The notes beneath the pieces are model-generated. The model had not been told where the DNA came from. It saw only the letters and a program-made list of their open reading frames with translations, and ran no database searches. From an uncultured Lachnospiraceae bacterium (lineage in GTDB: Bacteria > Bacillota > Clostridia > Lachnospirales > Lachnospiraceae), in contig CAJTMB010000054.1 in the NCBI GenBank assembly GCA_910577105.1, positions 1 through 9,492 on the forward strand: 9,492 bases of DNA, given 5' to 3'. Made by a program: the position numbers and the translations under genes. The first letter of the stretch is position 1; every line of letters begins with the position of its first letter. Of this stretch, positions 1 through 8,220 are shown in pieces.

Positions 1-42
1 AATAAGTGCATAACCATCATTTCTACTGGCTATACACTTATT
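1..42. repeat. Near-perfect inverted repeat (hairpin) at window start
   Basis: Arms at 1-15 (AATAAGTGCATAACC) and 28-42 (GGCTATACACTTATT) pair at 13 of 15 positions around a 12-base loop at 16-27. The left arm contains an in-frame TAA at 11-13 that closes the reading frame of the Ig-like protein just downstream. No T tract follows, so it does not look like an intrinsic terminator. Its position at the point where recognisable Ig-like coding sequence begins (about 47) suggests the end of an inserted element, for example a subterminal transposon hairpin or the last domain of a group II intron. Only the edge is visible, so the identity is inference. Confidence 0.6.
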
Positions 43-67
43 ATACGAGGACAATGGGCAGTATGCG

Positions 68-427
68 GTGGATGTCAAAAGCGCTGCCATAGCCATAAGT
101 GATAATCTTGTGCTGGATGAGGTTAAAATACTGATTGATAACGAAGAATGTGAGTATGTGGTGGATGGAGATAATTACATATTTGACATCCCAAGTGGAA
201 AAGAGCGTAAGGATATTATGATTGCGGCACAGGATGCAGCAGGAAATACAACCTTCTGTACTGTGGAGGGTGTTCTGGTAACTACAAATGTATTTGTCCG
301 CTGGTATCAAAACAAGCCATTGTTTGCAGTTACGGTAGCGGCAGGCGCAGTAGTCGTGGTAGCGGCAGCAGGAATCAGCGTAGCTCATGGAAGTAGCAGC
401 ATAAGAATAAAACGAAAGAAGAGATAA
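68..427 (+). CDS. C-terminal fragment of an Ig-like-domain, membrane-anchored surface protein (probably 5'-truncated)
   Basis: The frame is open from 14 to the TAA at 425-427. The first possible start is GTG 68, which has no well-spaced ribosome binding site, and protein-like sequence already begins near 47, so this is better read as the tail of a larger gene than as a complete 119-aa protein. Residues 1-65 (numbered from GTG 68) have the pattern of a bacterial Ig-like beta-sandwich: DNLVLDEVKILIDN, then a GDNYIFDIPSG turn, then IAAQDAAGN. Residues 84-106 form one hydrophobic membrane segment and residues 113-119 (RIKRKKR) are a basic cytoplasmic tail. The expected topology is a large extracellular part with a short tail inside the cell. 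The stop at 11-13 inside the inverted repeat separates it from any upstream half, so it may be a pseudogene remnant. It ends 20 bases before the secretion operon. The upstream domains that would show its role are missing. Confidence 0.6.
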   Translation: MDVKSAAIAISDNLVLDEVKILIDNEECEYVVDGDNYIFDIPSGKERKDIMIAAQDAAGNTTFCTVEGVLVTTNVFVRWYQNKPLFAVTVAAGAVVVVAAAGISVAHGSSSIRIKRKKR

Positions 428-447
428 TCTTTGGAATCGAGGTCATT

Positions 448-1443
448 ATGTCAAAATTTCGGTTATTACCTGATAAAAATCTGGTGAGAATTGCCAGAAA
501 ATATGGAAAAGATATGCCTATAAACCAGAGGGAACTGGACATATTGGAAAAAAACATGATGAATGGTTTCTTCCGTCCCCAGACAGAAGGCAGGAAAAAA
601 ATAGTTTATACGGCACCGTCAGGCAAACCGCTTGCAATATATAAAAAGAATATAACGGTACATAAGCTATATGGTGTTCTTGCCCAGATTGTGGAAGTCA
701 CAAAGAGAATTGAAAACTATGGACTTTACTTGAATAACCTGATTCTGGACGAACGTCTGATATATGCAAGGGAATTAACGGGTGAGTTGTTTTTCCTTTA
801 TGAGCCTGTGCGGTGCAGGGAAAACGGTACAAATCTTTTTGCCTTTTTGCCGGATTGGATTTCCAGCATAAAAAGTGATGACCAGAATGTGCAAAGTGAG
901 TGTGAAAAGTTAAAAACTTTTCTGGCCGACCCGGCAAACTACCGAAGGGAACACATCGAGGATTTTATTGCATCTGCCTATCCGCAAATTTATCAGCAGG
1001 TTGCCCGAAGCAATGTCAGCACAAAAGGTGCTGTCCAAAAGCAAAATGCGGTCAAAGAGGAGATGGGAACAATTTTGCTAAAAGAAGAGGAAGAAGGAAC
1101 CACACTGCTTGGGGATGAAGAGGGAACCATGCTCCTGTCAGAGGCAGGACCTGCAGGAAAGCTATGCAGATTAAAAAACGATGATGTTATTTTGCTGTCA
1201 GGGGACGAATTCCGCATAGGAAAAGACAGAGGATGTGATTATTGTATCAACGATAATATGGCAGTCAGCAGAAATCATGCGGTTATCCTGTGTGGCAGGG
1301 CAGGATATGTTATCAGGGATGAACACTCTATGAATCATAGTTATGTAAATGGAAAGATAGTGCCGCCCGGAGAAGAGAGAGAATTACAAAATGGAGATGT
1401 TATCCGTCTGGCGGACGAGGATTTTACATTTTACATGGAATAG
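448..1443 (+). CDS. FHA-domain protein with N-terminal DUF6382/EssB-like domain
   Basis: This is a 331-aa cytoplasmic protein with no signal peptide or membrane segment. ATG 448 has GAGG at 439-442. Residues about 55-185 form an alpha/beta domain (hydrophobic strands around 62-72 and 95-119, helices around 72-90 and 165-186) that resembles the N-terminal domain of Firmicute FHA proteins (DUF6382) and, more loosely, the pseudokinase part of EssB/YukC. Residues 204-230 are an acidic linker with three GTxLL motifs at 207-211, 217-221 and 226-230. Residues about 238-331 are an FHA domain: IGK at 257-259, SRNH at 274-277 and VNG at 300-302. The usual NGT before VNG is NHS here, so the phosphothreonine pocket is slightly altered. 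FHA domains bind phosphothreonine. As first gene of the secretion operon, a scaffold or regulatory role is likely. FHA call firm, N-terminal family call moderate. Confidence 0.85.
   Translation: MSKFRLLPDKNLVRIARKYGKDMPINQRELDILEKNMMNGFFRPQTEGRKKIVYTAPSGKPLAIYKKNITVHKLYGVLAQIVEVTKRIENYGLYLNNLILDERLIYARELTGELFFLYEPVRCRENGTNLFAFLPDWISSIKSDDQNVQSECEKLKTFLADPANYRREHIEDFIASAYPQIYQQVARSNVSTKGAVQKQNAVKEEMGTILLKEEEEGTTLLGDEEGTMLLSEAGPAGKLCRLKNDDVILLSGDEFRIGKDRGCDYCINDNMAVSRNHAVILCGRAGYVIRDEHSMNHSYVNGKIVPPGEERELQNGDVIRLADEDFTFYME
1057..1137 (+). repeat. Three tandem acidic GTxLL motifs (candidate FHA ligands)
   Basis: Residues 204-230 of the first FHA protein read EEMGTILL, EEEGTTLL and EEGTMLL, separated by 9-10 residues. 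Each has a threonine after glutamates and before a double leucine. Similar acidic threonine motifs (such as ETT in mycobacterial GarA) are phosphorylated by PknB-type kinases and then bound by an FHA domain in cis or in trans. The repeat is visible in the sequence; phosphorylation is inference. Confidence 0.55.
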
Positions 1444-1466
1444 ATGCATCGAAATGGAGGATAAAC

Positions 1467-2351
1467 ATGGAAAATAAAATCTTGGAAGAACATGTGCTGG
1501 AATCAGGGGGCAGCAATCCGGCTTTTTTTCTAAAAAATTCGGATTTATTTTATGATACCGGTTTTAAAGTCATGAGAAACCAGAAAGACGGAAGTCTGCT
1601 GGACTGCCACAGGTTAAGGCACAACGGGAAAATCAAACTTGTTTATTTTACCGGGGATTTGGCTCCTTTTGATTTGATGCTGGAAGAGAGCGCTATATCA
1701 GGTATCCGGACACTTTTACACAATTTGGAGAATGCGTTGTGTACAGTGGAAAATAATGATTTTCTCAACGTGGCATGTATAGATAACCGGTTGGAAAAGA
1801 TTTTTGTGGATGTCAACACCTATCTGGTAAAGCTTATTTATCTTCCGTTAAATATTCCTGTCAATAAGATTGCGGGAAAAACGTGTAAAAAGAAAATAAA
1901 AGAGCAGCTTTTACGAAAACTGCAGACGGTGCCTGCAGCCCATAACCCGGAAATGATTCACATCATGGAGAATTTGTCGGAGGAAACATTTTCGACGCCG
2001 GATAAGGGAAACACCGATAGAGGAGATATTTTAGTAAAACCGCTAAAGGCAGAAAAGTATGTTTTGGAAGAAATAAACGGAAGCATCTGTATGTCAATTG
2101 CCGGTGAGGAATTTCTGATTGGAAAAAGTGCGGATAAAGTGAATGGCGTGATAGAAGGAAATCCGGCAATCAGCAGGATTCATTGTAAAATGCTGTTCCG
2201 ACAGGGAACACTGTTGATTCAGGACATGGGCAGTGCAAACGGAACCTTTGTAAACGGCAGAAGACTTTCGGCAAAAGAGTGTATGGAAGTCAAAGAGGGA
2301 AGCAGGATAAAACTTGCGAATAAAGAATTTGTGATACGCAGTATTGTGTGA
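1467..2351 (+). CDS. Second FHA-domain protein with DUF6382-like N-terminal domain
   Basis: This is a 294-aa protein with no signal peptide or membrane helix. ATG 1467 is preceded by GGAGG at 1456-1460 with a 6-base spacer. Residues about 25-155 resemble the same N-terminal domain class as the preceding gene: SDLFYDTGFKVMRN, a strand-rich segment, then IFVDVNTYLVKLIYLP and a lysine-rich helix at 138-152. Residues about 197-294 are a canonical FHA domain with IGK at 218-220, SRIH at 236-239 and NGTFVNG at 258-264, so all the usual phosphothreonine-contact residues are present. This contrasts with the altered pocket of its neighbour. A likely role is to read phosphothreonines, possibly the GTxLL motifs of the upstream protein or a secretion-system subunit. 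The two genes look like an old duplication with divergence. It lies 23 bases after the first FHA gene and 21 before the ATPase gene, consistent with one transcript. Confidence 0.85.
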   Translation: MENKILEEHVLESGGSNPAFFLKNSDLFYDTGFKVMRNQKDGSLLDCHRLRHNGKIKLVYFTGDLAPFDLMLEESAISGIRTLLHNLENALCTVENNDFLNVACIDNRLEKIFVDVNTYLVKLIYLPLNIPVNKIAGKTCKKKIKEQLLRKLQTVPAAHNPEMIHIMENLSEETFSTPDKGNTDRGDILVKPLKAEKYVLEEINGSICMSIAGEEFLIGKSADKVNGVIEGNPAISRIHCKMLFRQGTLLIQDMGSANGTFVNGRRLSAKECMEVKEGSRIKLANKEFVIRSIV

Positions 2352-2372
2352 GGCTTTGAAAGGGAGGATAAA

Positions 2373-3425
2373 GTGAGTAAACCGCTGATTGTGATTGCAG
2401 ATACGGATGAAAATTATCTGGAAAAATTGGAATATAAGTTTCTGGAGATGTTGGATGAAAGAATTATGCTGGAAATCATCTCGGAGGAAGCATATTTTAA
2501 TTCTTTTTTCTCTACGCCCAAAACGGCGGAAATTGTTGTGGTGGATGAAAAGCTGTATTCGAGGGAATTACAGAAACATAATATTGCCAATCTGTTTGTG
2601 CTTACCGAAGAGTTGGCAGAGGGCAATACGGAAGAACTCAATATTGCACGAATCTATAAGTTTTCCGGAATGAAGGAAATTTTCAATGAATTGATTTACA
2701 GAAGCAAAGATAAATTGCTCGGTGATGTAAAGGAGCATGAAGAAACCAGGGTAATTGCTTTTTACTCTGCAATCGGGGGAAGCGGAAAGACCTGTCTTGG
2801 CCTTGGGCTGGCTGAAAGCCTTGTCATGCAGCATCAAAAGGTGCTTTATGTCAATACGGAAACGGTTCAGGATTTTGCTGTTTACCTGATGAACCAATCC
2901 GGAATGCCAAATGAAGGCATCCGTGCCCTGCGTGAAAACAAAGCCCACTTATACAAAAATGTCAGGCACTTTATCAGGAAAGAAGGCTTCTTTTACATCC
3001 CTCCTTTTTCAGCAACCCTTGATTCATTCAATCTGGACTATTCCGTTTTCCGTCATATTATTGAAGGTGCAAAGGAAAGCAGGGAGTATGACTTTATTAT
3101 TGTGGATGTGGAAGCAGGGTATGGAAGCGCAAAAATGGAACTTTTGCAGTTTGCGGATAAAATTGTCATGGTGACGCTTCAGGATGCGGTATCCTTGTTT
3201 AAGACGGAATATATCCTGCAAAACATTGACTGGCAGGATGGGGAAAGGTATTTGTTTGTCTGCAATAAATATCAGGAAGATGCAGAGAATGTTTTTTTAT
3301 CTTCTGACGCACCTCAAAAATTGCAGATAAAGGAATATATAGAAAATGTAAATAAGGAAATCAAAAGCATTCAGCAAATATCACAGATGAACAGTATACA
3401 GAAACTGGCATACCGATTTTTGTAG
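2373..3425 (+). CDS. Receiver-like/MinD-ParA family ATPase (CpaE/TadZ-like)
   Basis: This is a 350-aa soluble protein. GTG 2373 is preceded by AGGGAGG at 2361-2367 with a 5-base spacer. Residues 1-115 look like a response-regulator receiver fold: IVIADTDENY at 6-15 (acidic D10, D12), VVVD with D58 at the phosphoacceptor position, LFVLT with T78, and K96. Residues 125-350 are a MinD/ParA-type (SIMIBI) P-loop ATPase: the deviant Walker A GGSGKT at 135-140, a Walker B-like FIIVDVEAG at 241-249, and FVCNKY at 295-300. The family signature lysine at the start of the Walker A (KGGxGKT) is isoleucine I134. The receiver-MinD architecture is that of CpaE/TadZ, which place secretion and pilus machines in the cell. 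Here it sits between FHA genes and esaB/essC, so a role in positioning or regulating the T7SS is inferred. Confidence 0.82.
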   Translation: MSKPLIVIADTDENYLEKLEYKFLEMLDERIMLEIISEEAYFNSFFSTPKTAEIVVVDEKLYSRELQKHNIANLFVLTEELAEGNTEELNIARIYKFSGMKEIFNELIYRSKDKLLGDVKEHEETRVIAFYSAIGGSGKTCLGLGLAESLVMQHQKVLYVNTETVQDFAVYLMNQSGMPNEGIRALRENKAHLYKNVRHFIRKEGFFYIPPFSATLDSFNLDYSVFRHIIEGAKESREYDFIIVDVEAGYGSAKMELLQFADKIVMVTLQDAVSLFKTEYILQNIDWQDGERYLFVCNKYQEDAENVFLSSDAPQKLQIKEYIENVNKEIKSIQQISQMNSIQKLAYRFL

Positions 3426-3437
3426 GAGGAAACTTAC

Positions 3438-3692
3438 ATGGAGGAGACAGCCATCGTGCAATTTCAAAATTGCAATGACAAATTATTAACAGATATTGAA
3501 GTGCCCCTGACCATTACTGCCAATGATTTGGTGCTGGCATTAAATAAATCTTTTTTTCTGGGCATGGACACTGACAATATTTTCAGCTGCTATCTGGTTG
3601 CGGAAAATCCGATAGCGTTTCTTCGGGGCAATAAAACATTGAAAGAATTTGGAATTCATAACGGTACATTGATTACATACAAGAGGAACTAA
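3438..3692 (+). CDS. esaB: EsaB/YukD-like ubiquitin-fold protein
   Basis: This is an 84-aa cytoplasmic protein directly before essC. ATG 3438 has AGGAGG at 3424-3429, which overlaps the stop of the ATPase gene, with an 8-base spacer. The size and pattern fit the YukD/EsaB family: a first strand (TAIVQFQN), an amphipathic helix (ANDLVLALNKSF, 28-39), a later TLKEFGIHNGTLITY segment (67-81) matching the conserved 'L..ygi.dG..l' ending of the ubiquitin-like fold. There is no C-terminal diglycine, as expected for this family, so it is not a conjugated modifier. EsaB is a required accessory factor of T7SSb in S. aureus and B. subtilis, probably acting at EssC or at the level of regulation. The gene order esaB-essC is typical. 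Four bases separate it from essC, suggesting translational coupling. Confidence 0.85.
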   Translation: MEETAIVQFQNCNDKLLTDIEVPLTITANDLVLALNKSFFLGMDTDNIFSCYLVAENPIAFLRGNKTLKEFGIHNGTLITYKRN

Positions 3693-3696
3693 TGCC

Positions 3697-6600
3697 ATGG
3701 ATTATCAGTACAAAATTATTATCAGCAGCAGAAATCTTTATAAAGAGTTTGAACTGCCTTCCGATTATGAAAGGGTAAAGCTGGGCACGACAGCGGCGTG
3801 TGAGTTTCGGTTGAATCAGGAAGATTTTTTTGACAGCATGGAACTGGAATTGGTTAAAACAGACGGAAGATGGGAAATGTTTTGTTCCAAGGCCGTCTAT
3901 GTCAGTAAAGGAGACATGCGTAAACTGCTCTCTGTGGAATTGGCACACGGAGATGCTTTTTCGCTGAAGTATGCGGATTCCGGGGATGAAGTGCTGCGTT
4001 TTCGCTTTATGATAGATTTTGAGGCAAAGGTTCCTTTTTATAATTGGAGAATTGATTTGTCTGCAAAAGAAAACTGGCTTATTTCGGACGAGCCCTGTGC
4101 GGACATTGAGTTGCTAAGCAGTTTCAGTAAAGGGAGCGCCATCAGGATTTGCAGGGATACATTAGGGTATTGTGTGGAAGAACTGCATTCTAAATTTGGC
4201 ATGTGTCAAAACGGACAAAAGGTGAGGGATAAAATTTCCCTAAAGGATTATGATTTTGTATCCATTTCCGATTTCAGTTTTTTTTATAAGGAAGGGTGTA
4301 TCTATTTTGATAAGCATAATGCCTGTATACACAATATTACGGTAGAGGCTGTTTTGCCTGCTGCAAACAGTCTTATCTATCCGCTGTTTAACAGGAGCAC
4401 AAGGCAGAAGTGCAGACTGTCTGAGGAAAAAATTCCGGTGCTGGTTCCTCCGGCACCACCCCAGAAACCGGAAGAAAATTTGGTGATGACTTTGCTGCCG
4501 GCATTGATGATGCTTGCATTGACTATAGTTGTCAGAGGATTTATGGGCAATTCCTCCAACAGTACTTTTATCATTTTCAGTGTCTGTTCCATGTCGTTGG
4601 GCATCCTGACTTCTCTGGCTGCGTTTGTCAGAACAAGGAAAAAATATGCGGCAGAGTGCAAGGACAGGGTGACGCAGTATGTGTCGTATATAGAAGGAAA
4701 AAAGGAAGAGATATCTACGCTCAGGCAGGAAGAACTGGAAGTTTTAAAAGAACTCTATCACGATTTGGAATATGATATCCGTGTTGTAAAGGATTTTAGT
4801 ATGGAGTTGTTTGACCGGACAATGCGGGATGCGGATTTTTTGCAGATTTTTATCGGCAAGGGAAGGGTAAAGTCGTCTTGTCCGGTGGATTACAAGGAAC
4901 AGGAAGCATTTGAGACAAATGACGACCTGGCAGAACTGCCGCTTAAGCTTTCCAGAGATTTTCAGTACATAGATAAGGCGCCTGTCACGCTTGATTTAAA
5001 AAATGCCGATGCAGTTGGGATTGTGGGAAGCAGGGAAGAAAATGATACTTTTTTGAAAAACATTGTGCTGGATTTGGCAGTCCGCCATTACTTTGGGGAT
5101 GTAAAGCTGGTACTTTTAAGTGACAACAAAGAGAAGTTTGGCTGGGCGGCATATCTTCCGCATGTAGTCAATCAATATGGAACAAGAAACCTCGTCTACG
5201 ATAATGAAACCAGAAACAATATTTTTGAGCAGTTGTATAAGGAATTTACACTTAGGAAGGAAGAGGCGGGAAAGACACAGCCTTACCACCTTGTTGTGCT
5301 GGTAATGGACGAGTGGGGGTTGAAAAACCATCCGTTGTCCCAGTTTATAGGATGCGCTTCAACGATTCACGTAACTTTTATCTTTTTTGAGCAGTATGTG
5401 GAGCAGCTTCCCCTATGCTGCACCAGCATGATAGAGCTTCACGGAAGCGGGAGGGGATATTTATATCAGTTCAAGGATAAAAACCACAGAAAAGAATTTG
5501 TTTACACAACGGTTTCCGATGAAAAGATGTCGGATATATGCAAAAAGCTGGCGCCTGTTTACTGTGAAGAAATCAGTTTGGAAAGTTCATTGAGAAAAAC
5601 CATTTCATTATATGAGCTGCTTCATATTTATTCAATTGAGGACATTAATCTGACGGAAAGATGGCAGAAATCGCAGGTATATCAGTCGATGGCAGCGCCG
5701 CTTGGCGTAAATGCTAAGGATGAGATTGTTTACTTAAATCTCCATGAAAAGGCCCATGGACCGCACGGACTGGTGGCGGGAACCACCGGTTCGGGAAAAA
5801 GTGAAATCCTGCAGACATTTATCCTGTCAGCAGCGACCCTGTTCCATCCGTATGAAATCAGTTTTGTCATTATAGACTTTAAAGGCGGCGGAATGGTAAA
5901 CCAGTTCAGGGAACTGCCGCATCTTATCGGAGCAATTACCAATATTGACGGAAGGGAAATAGAGCGTTCCCTAAAATCCATCAAAGCGGAGCTGCTTAAG
6001 CGCCAGGCGCTGTTTGCCGCGATAAATGTAAATCACATTGACAAGTATATCAAGGCATACAAAGAGGGAAAAGCAAAGACAGCCCTGCCGCATCTGGTTA
6101 TTATTGTGGATGAATTTGCGGAGTTGAAGGCAGAGCAGCCTGAATTTATGAAGGAGTTAATCAGCGCTGCCAGAATCGGGCGAAGTCTGGGGGTGCATCT
6201 GATACTGGCAACGCAGAAGCCGGCGGGACAGGTAAACGACCAGATTTGGTCCAATTCAAAGTTTAAGCTGTGTCTGAAGGTTCAGGATAAAGAAGACAGC
6301 AACGAAGTGTTAAAGTCGCCTCTGGCTGCAGAAATCAAAGAACCCGGCAGGGCATACCTGCAGGTCGGCAATAACGAGATATTTGAATTATTCCAGTCCG
6401 CATACAGCGGCGCTCCCGAAAAAAATGAAGACAGCTCCCAAAAGGAATTTGTGATATCTTCTGTTGCATTCAGCGGAAAAAGAAAGCCGCTCTTTGTACA
6501 AAAGAAAGAAAATTCGGGAAAGACCAGTCGTACCCAGTTAGAGGCCATAGTTGACTATATAGGAAATTACTGCAGAGAGAAAAAGATTGAAAAGCTGCCC

Positions 6601-8220
6601 AATATCTGCCTTCCGCCCCTGCAGGAAAGCATCGCGGTAACGGATTGTGCAGGCGGCTATGCGCTGGACGCGGTTCCAATAGGAATATATGACGACCCTG
6701 ATTCCCAGTATCAGGGAGAAGCAAGGTTTAATTTCTGTGAAGAGAACACCATGATTATCGGTTCGTCGGCAGCCGGGAAGACAAATCTGCTTCAGGTAAT
6801 CATCAGGCAGATAACCTCCCGTTTCACGCCGGAGGAAGCAAACTTTTATATTCTGGATTTTGGGGCAATGTATTTGAAGAACTTTGAAAAACTGCAACAT
6901 GTCGGCGGTATCGTTACGATTTCGGATGAAGAAAAGCTGAAAAACCTTTTCAAACTTTTGTTGGAGGAGATACAGGTCAGGAAAGCAAAGTTTCTGGAGA
7001 TGGGAATCAGCTCCTTTACGGCATACAGGGAAGCCGGATACAAACAGTTTGCGCAGATATTTTTACTGATTGACAATTTTACGGCGTTTAAGGAAGTATA
7101 TGCGGAATCTCAGGAAGACAATTTTATTTATATTACGCGGGAAGGCCTGACATGCGGTATTTCCGTGATTGTGGCTAATTCGCAGACGGCGGGAATGGGG
7201 TACAAGTATCTGTCCAATTTTGCCTGCCGGATTGCGCTTCACTGTAATGATTCCACCGAATACAGCACCTTGTTTGAAAGATGCAGGCTGCAGCCAAAGG
7301 ATGTGCCGGGGCGTGCGCTTTGCAGGCTGCAAAAGGATATTTATGAATTACAGACCTATCTGGCATTTGAAGGAGAAAAGGAAATTGAACGTTCCGGGGC
7401 TGTCAGGGAGTTTGTGGAGAATACAAACAGGTTATATGCTTCCCAGCAGGCCAAGAAAATACCTGAAATCCCAGAGGTACTGACTTACCGCTATATAGAA
7501 GACAATTATAGATTTAAGAAGAAAAAGTTTGAATATCCGATTGCTCTGGATTATGCGTCCGTCGATGTGGTATCCGTTGATTTCAGGCAGACGAACGAAC
7601 TCTGTATTATCGGTAACGACGGGGAAAAACGGATGAGGGCGCTTTTGTCCCTGTGGAAATCGCTAGAGCAGAATCCGGCACAGGAAAGCGTCAGTGCATT
7701 TATCATTGACAATGCGGAGCGTCCACTTAGGGGGATAGCGGAGGCATCCTATGTGGAAGATTACACGATAGATTACAGCGCCGCAGGGGAAACGGTTGTC
7801 CGGCTTGCAGAAAAGCTGGAGCAAAGGTATGAGTTATTGATTAAAAGCGGCATGGAGGCGCTGGAACAACAGCCTTTGTACTTTGTCGTCGTCAACAACA
7901 GGGACGCTGTCGAATATATCTCTGCTACAAAGAATGTGATGGAAGCCTACAATAAAATAATCAGGCAGTATAAATCATTGGGAATCTGCTTTGTATTTTC
8001 CGATATGGAAGACGCGCCGGTGCCATATAGCGCGCCTGAACTGATGAAGCGTTTTAAAGAGAACAAAAAGGCGCTGATTACAACGCCAAGCCTGAAAGAA
8101 TTTAAGTTCTGCGAAATCCCTTCGGGGACAATCCGCACAAGTAAAGACTTAAAGAGCGGGGACGCTTATCTGTTAAAAGGCTTGACAGTGCAGAGAATCA
8201 AGATGCTTGATACGGATTGA
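3697..8220 (+). CDS. essC: EssC/YukB: FtsK/SpoIIIE-type T7SS motor ATPase
   Basis: This 1507-aa protein is a usual length for EssC and the frame is intact. ATG 3697 has a modest GAGG at 3683-3686. Residues 1-205 are two degenerate FHA domains (QNGQ at 171-174 is a relic of the second) without SRxH residues. A proline-rich linker (247-260) leads to two membrane helices at about 263-282 and 290-311, then a coiled coil to about 375. Four ATPase-like domains follow. The first (about 431-630) has no P-loop, but VLVMDEW at 534-540 is Walker B-like. The second has an intact Walker A, GTTGSGKS at 695-702, and Walker B VIIVDE at 801-806. The third has Walker A GSSAAGKT at 1022-1029 with LLIDN at 1123-1127. 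The fourth has a decayed P-loop (GNDGEKR, 1306-1312). EssC is the membrane hexamer that recognises and drives out WXG100 and LXG substrates. The order FHA-FHA-TM-TM-FtsK confirms T7SSb rather than mycobacterial EccC. Confidence 0.97.
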   Translation: MDYQYKIIISSRNLYKEFELPSDYERVKLGTTAACEFRLNQEDFFDSMELELVKTDGRWEMFCSKAVYVSKGDMRKLLSVELAHGDAFSLKYADSGDEVLRFRFMIDFEAKVPFYNWRIDLSAKENWLISDEPCADIELLSSFSKGSAIRICRDTLGYCVEELHSKFGMCQNGQKVRDKISLKDYDFVSISDFSFFYKEGCIYFDKHNACIHNITVEAVLPAANSLIYPLFNRSTRQKCRLSEEKIPVLVPPAPPQKPEENLVMTLLPALMMLALTIVVRGFMGNSSNSTFIIFSVCSMSLGILTSLAAFVRTRKKYAAECKDRVTQYVSYIEGKKEEISTLRQEELEVLKELYHDLEYDIRVVKDFSMELFDRTMRDADFLQIFIGKGRVKSSCPVDYKEQEAFETNDDLAELPLKLSRDFQYIDKAPVTLDLKNADAVGIVGSREENDTFLKNIVLDLAVRHYFGDVKLVLLSDNKEKFGWAAYLPHVVNQYGTRNLVYDNETRNNIFEQLYKEFTLRKEEAGKTQPYHLVVLVMDEWGLKNHPLSQFIGCASTIHVTFIFFEQYVEQLPLCCTSMIELHGSGRGYLYQFKDKNHRKEFVYTTVSDEKMSDICKKLAPVYCEEISLESSLRKTISLYELLHIYSIEDINLTERWQKSQVYQSMAAPLGVNAKDEIVYLNLHEKAHGPHGLVAGTTGSGKSEILQTFILSAATLFHPYEISFVIIDFKGGGMVNQFRELPHLIGAITNIDGREIERSLKSIKAELLKRQALFAAINVNHIDKYIKAYKEGKAKTALPHLVIIVDEFAELKAEQPEFMKELISAARIGRSLGVHLILATQKPAGQVNDQIWSNSKFKLCLKVQDKEDSNEVLKSPLAAEIKEPGRAYLQVGNNEIFELFQSAYSGAPEKNEDSSQKEFVISSVAFSGKRKPLFVQKKENSGKTSRTQLEAIVDYIGNYCREKKIEKLPNICLPPLQESIAVTDCAGGYALDAVPIGIYDDPDSQYQGEARFNFCEENTMIIGSSAAGKTNLLQVIIRQITSRFTPEEANFYILDFGAMYLKNFEKLQHVGGIVTISDEEKLKNLFKLLLEEIQVRKAKFLEMGISSFTAYREAGYKQFAQIFLLIDNFTAFKEVYAESQEDNFIYITREGLTCGISVIVANSQTAGMGYKYLSNFACRIALHCNDSTEYSTLFERCRLQPKDVPGRALCRLQKDIYELQTYLAFEGEKEIERSGAVREFVENTNRLYASQQAKKIPEIPEVLTYRYIEDNYRFKKKKFEYPIALDYASVDVVSVDFRQTNELCIIGNDGEKRMRALLSLWKSLEQNPAQESVSAFIIDNAERPLRGIAEASYVEDYTIDYSAAGETVVRLAEKLEQRYELLIKSGMEALEQQPLYFVVVNNRDAVEYISATKNVMEAYNKIIRQYKSLGICFVFSDMEDAPVPYSAPELMKRFKENKKALITTPSLKEFKFCEIPSGTIRTSKDLKSGDAYLLKGLTVQRIKMLDTD

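Noticed and set aside
41..388. Reverse-strand cysteine- and histidine-rich open frame over the Ig-like fragment
   Set aside because: The + strand reading has an Ig-like pattern, a membrane helix and a basic tail; the reverse reading looks random and lacks a good start.
8182..8213. sigma-A promoter with TTGACA at 8182-8187 before esxA
   Set aside because: The -35 match is perfect, but no TATAAT-like box occurs 16-18 bases downstream.
3697..8220. Change of base composition within essC (5' part visibly more A+T-rich than the ATPase part), suggesting a mosaic
   Set aside because: Only an impression by eye; no windowed count was made, and conserved ATPase motifs themselves raise G+C.
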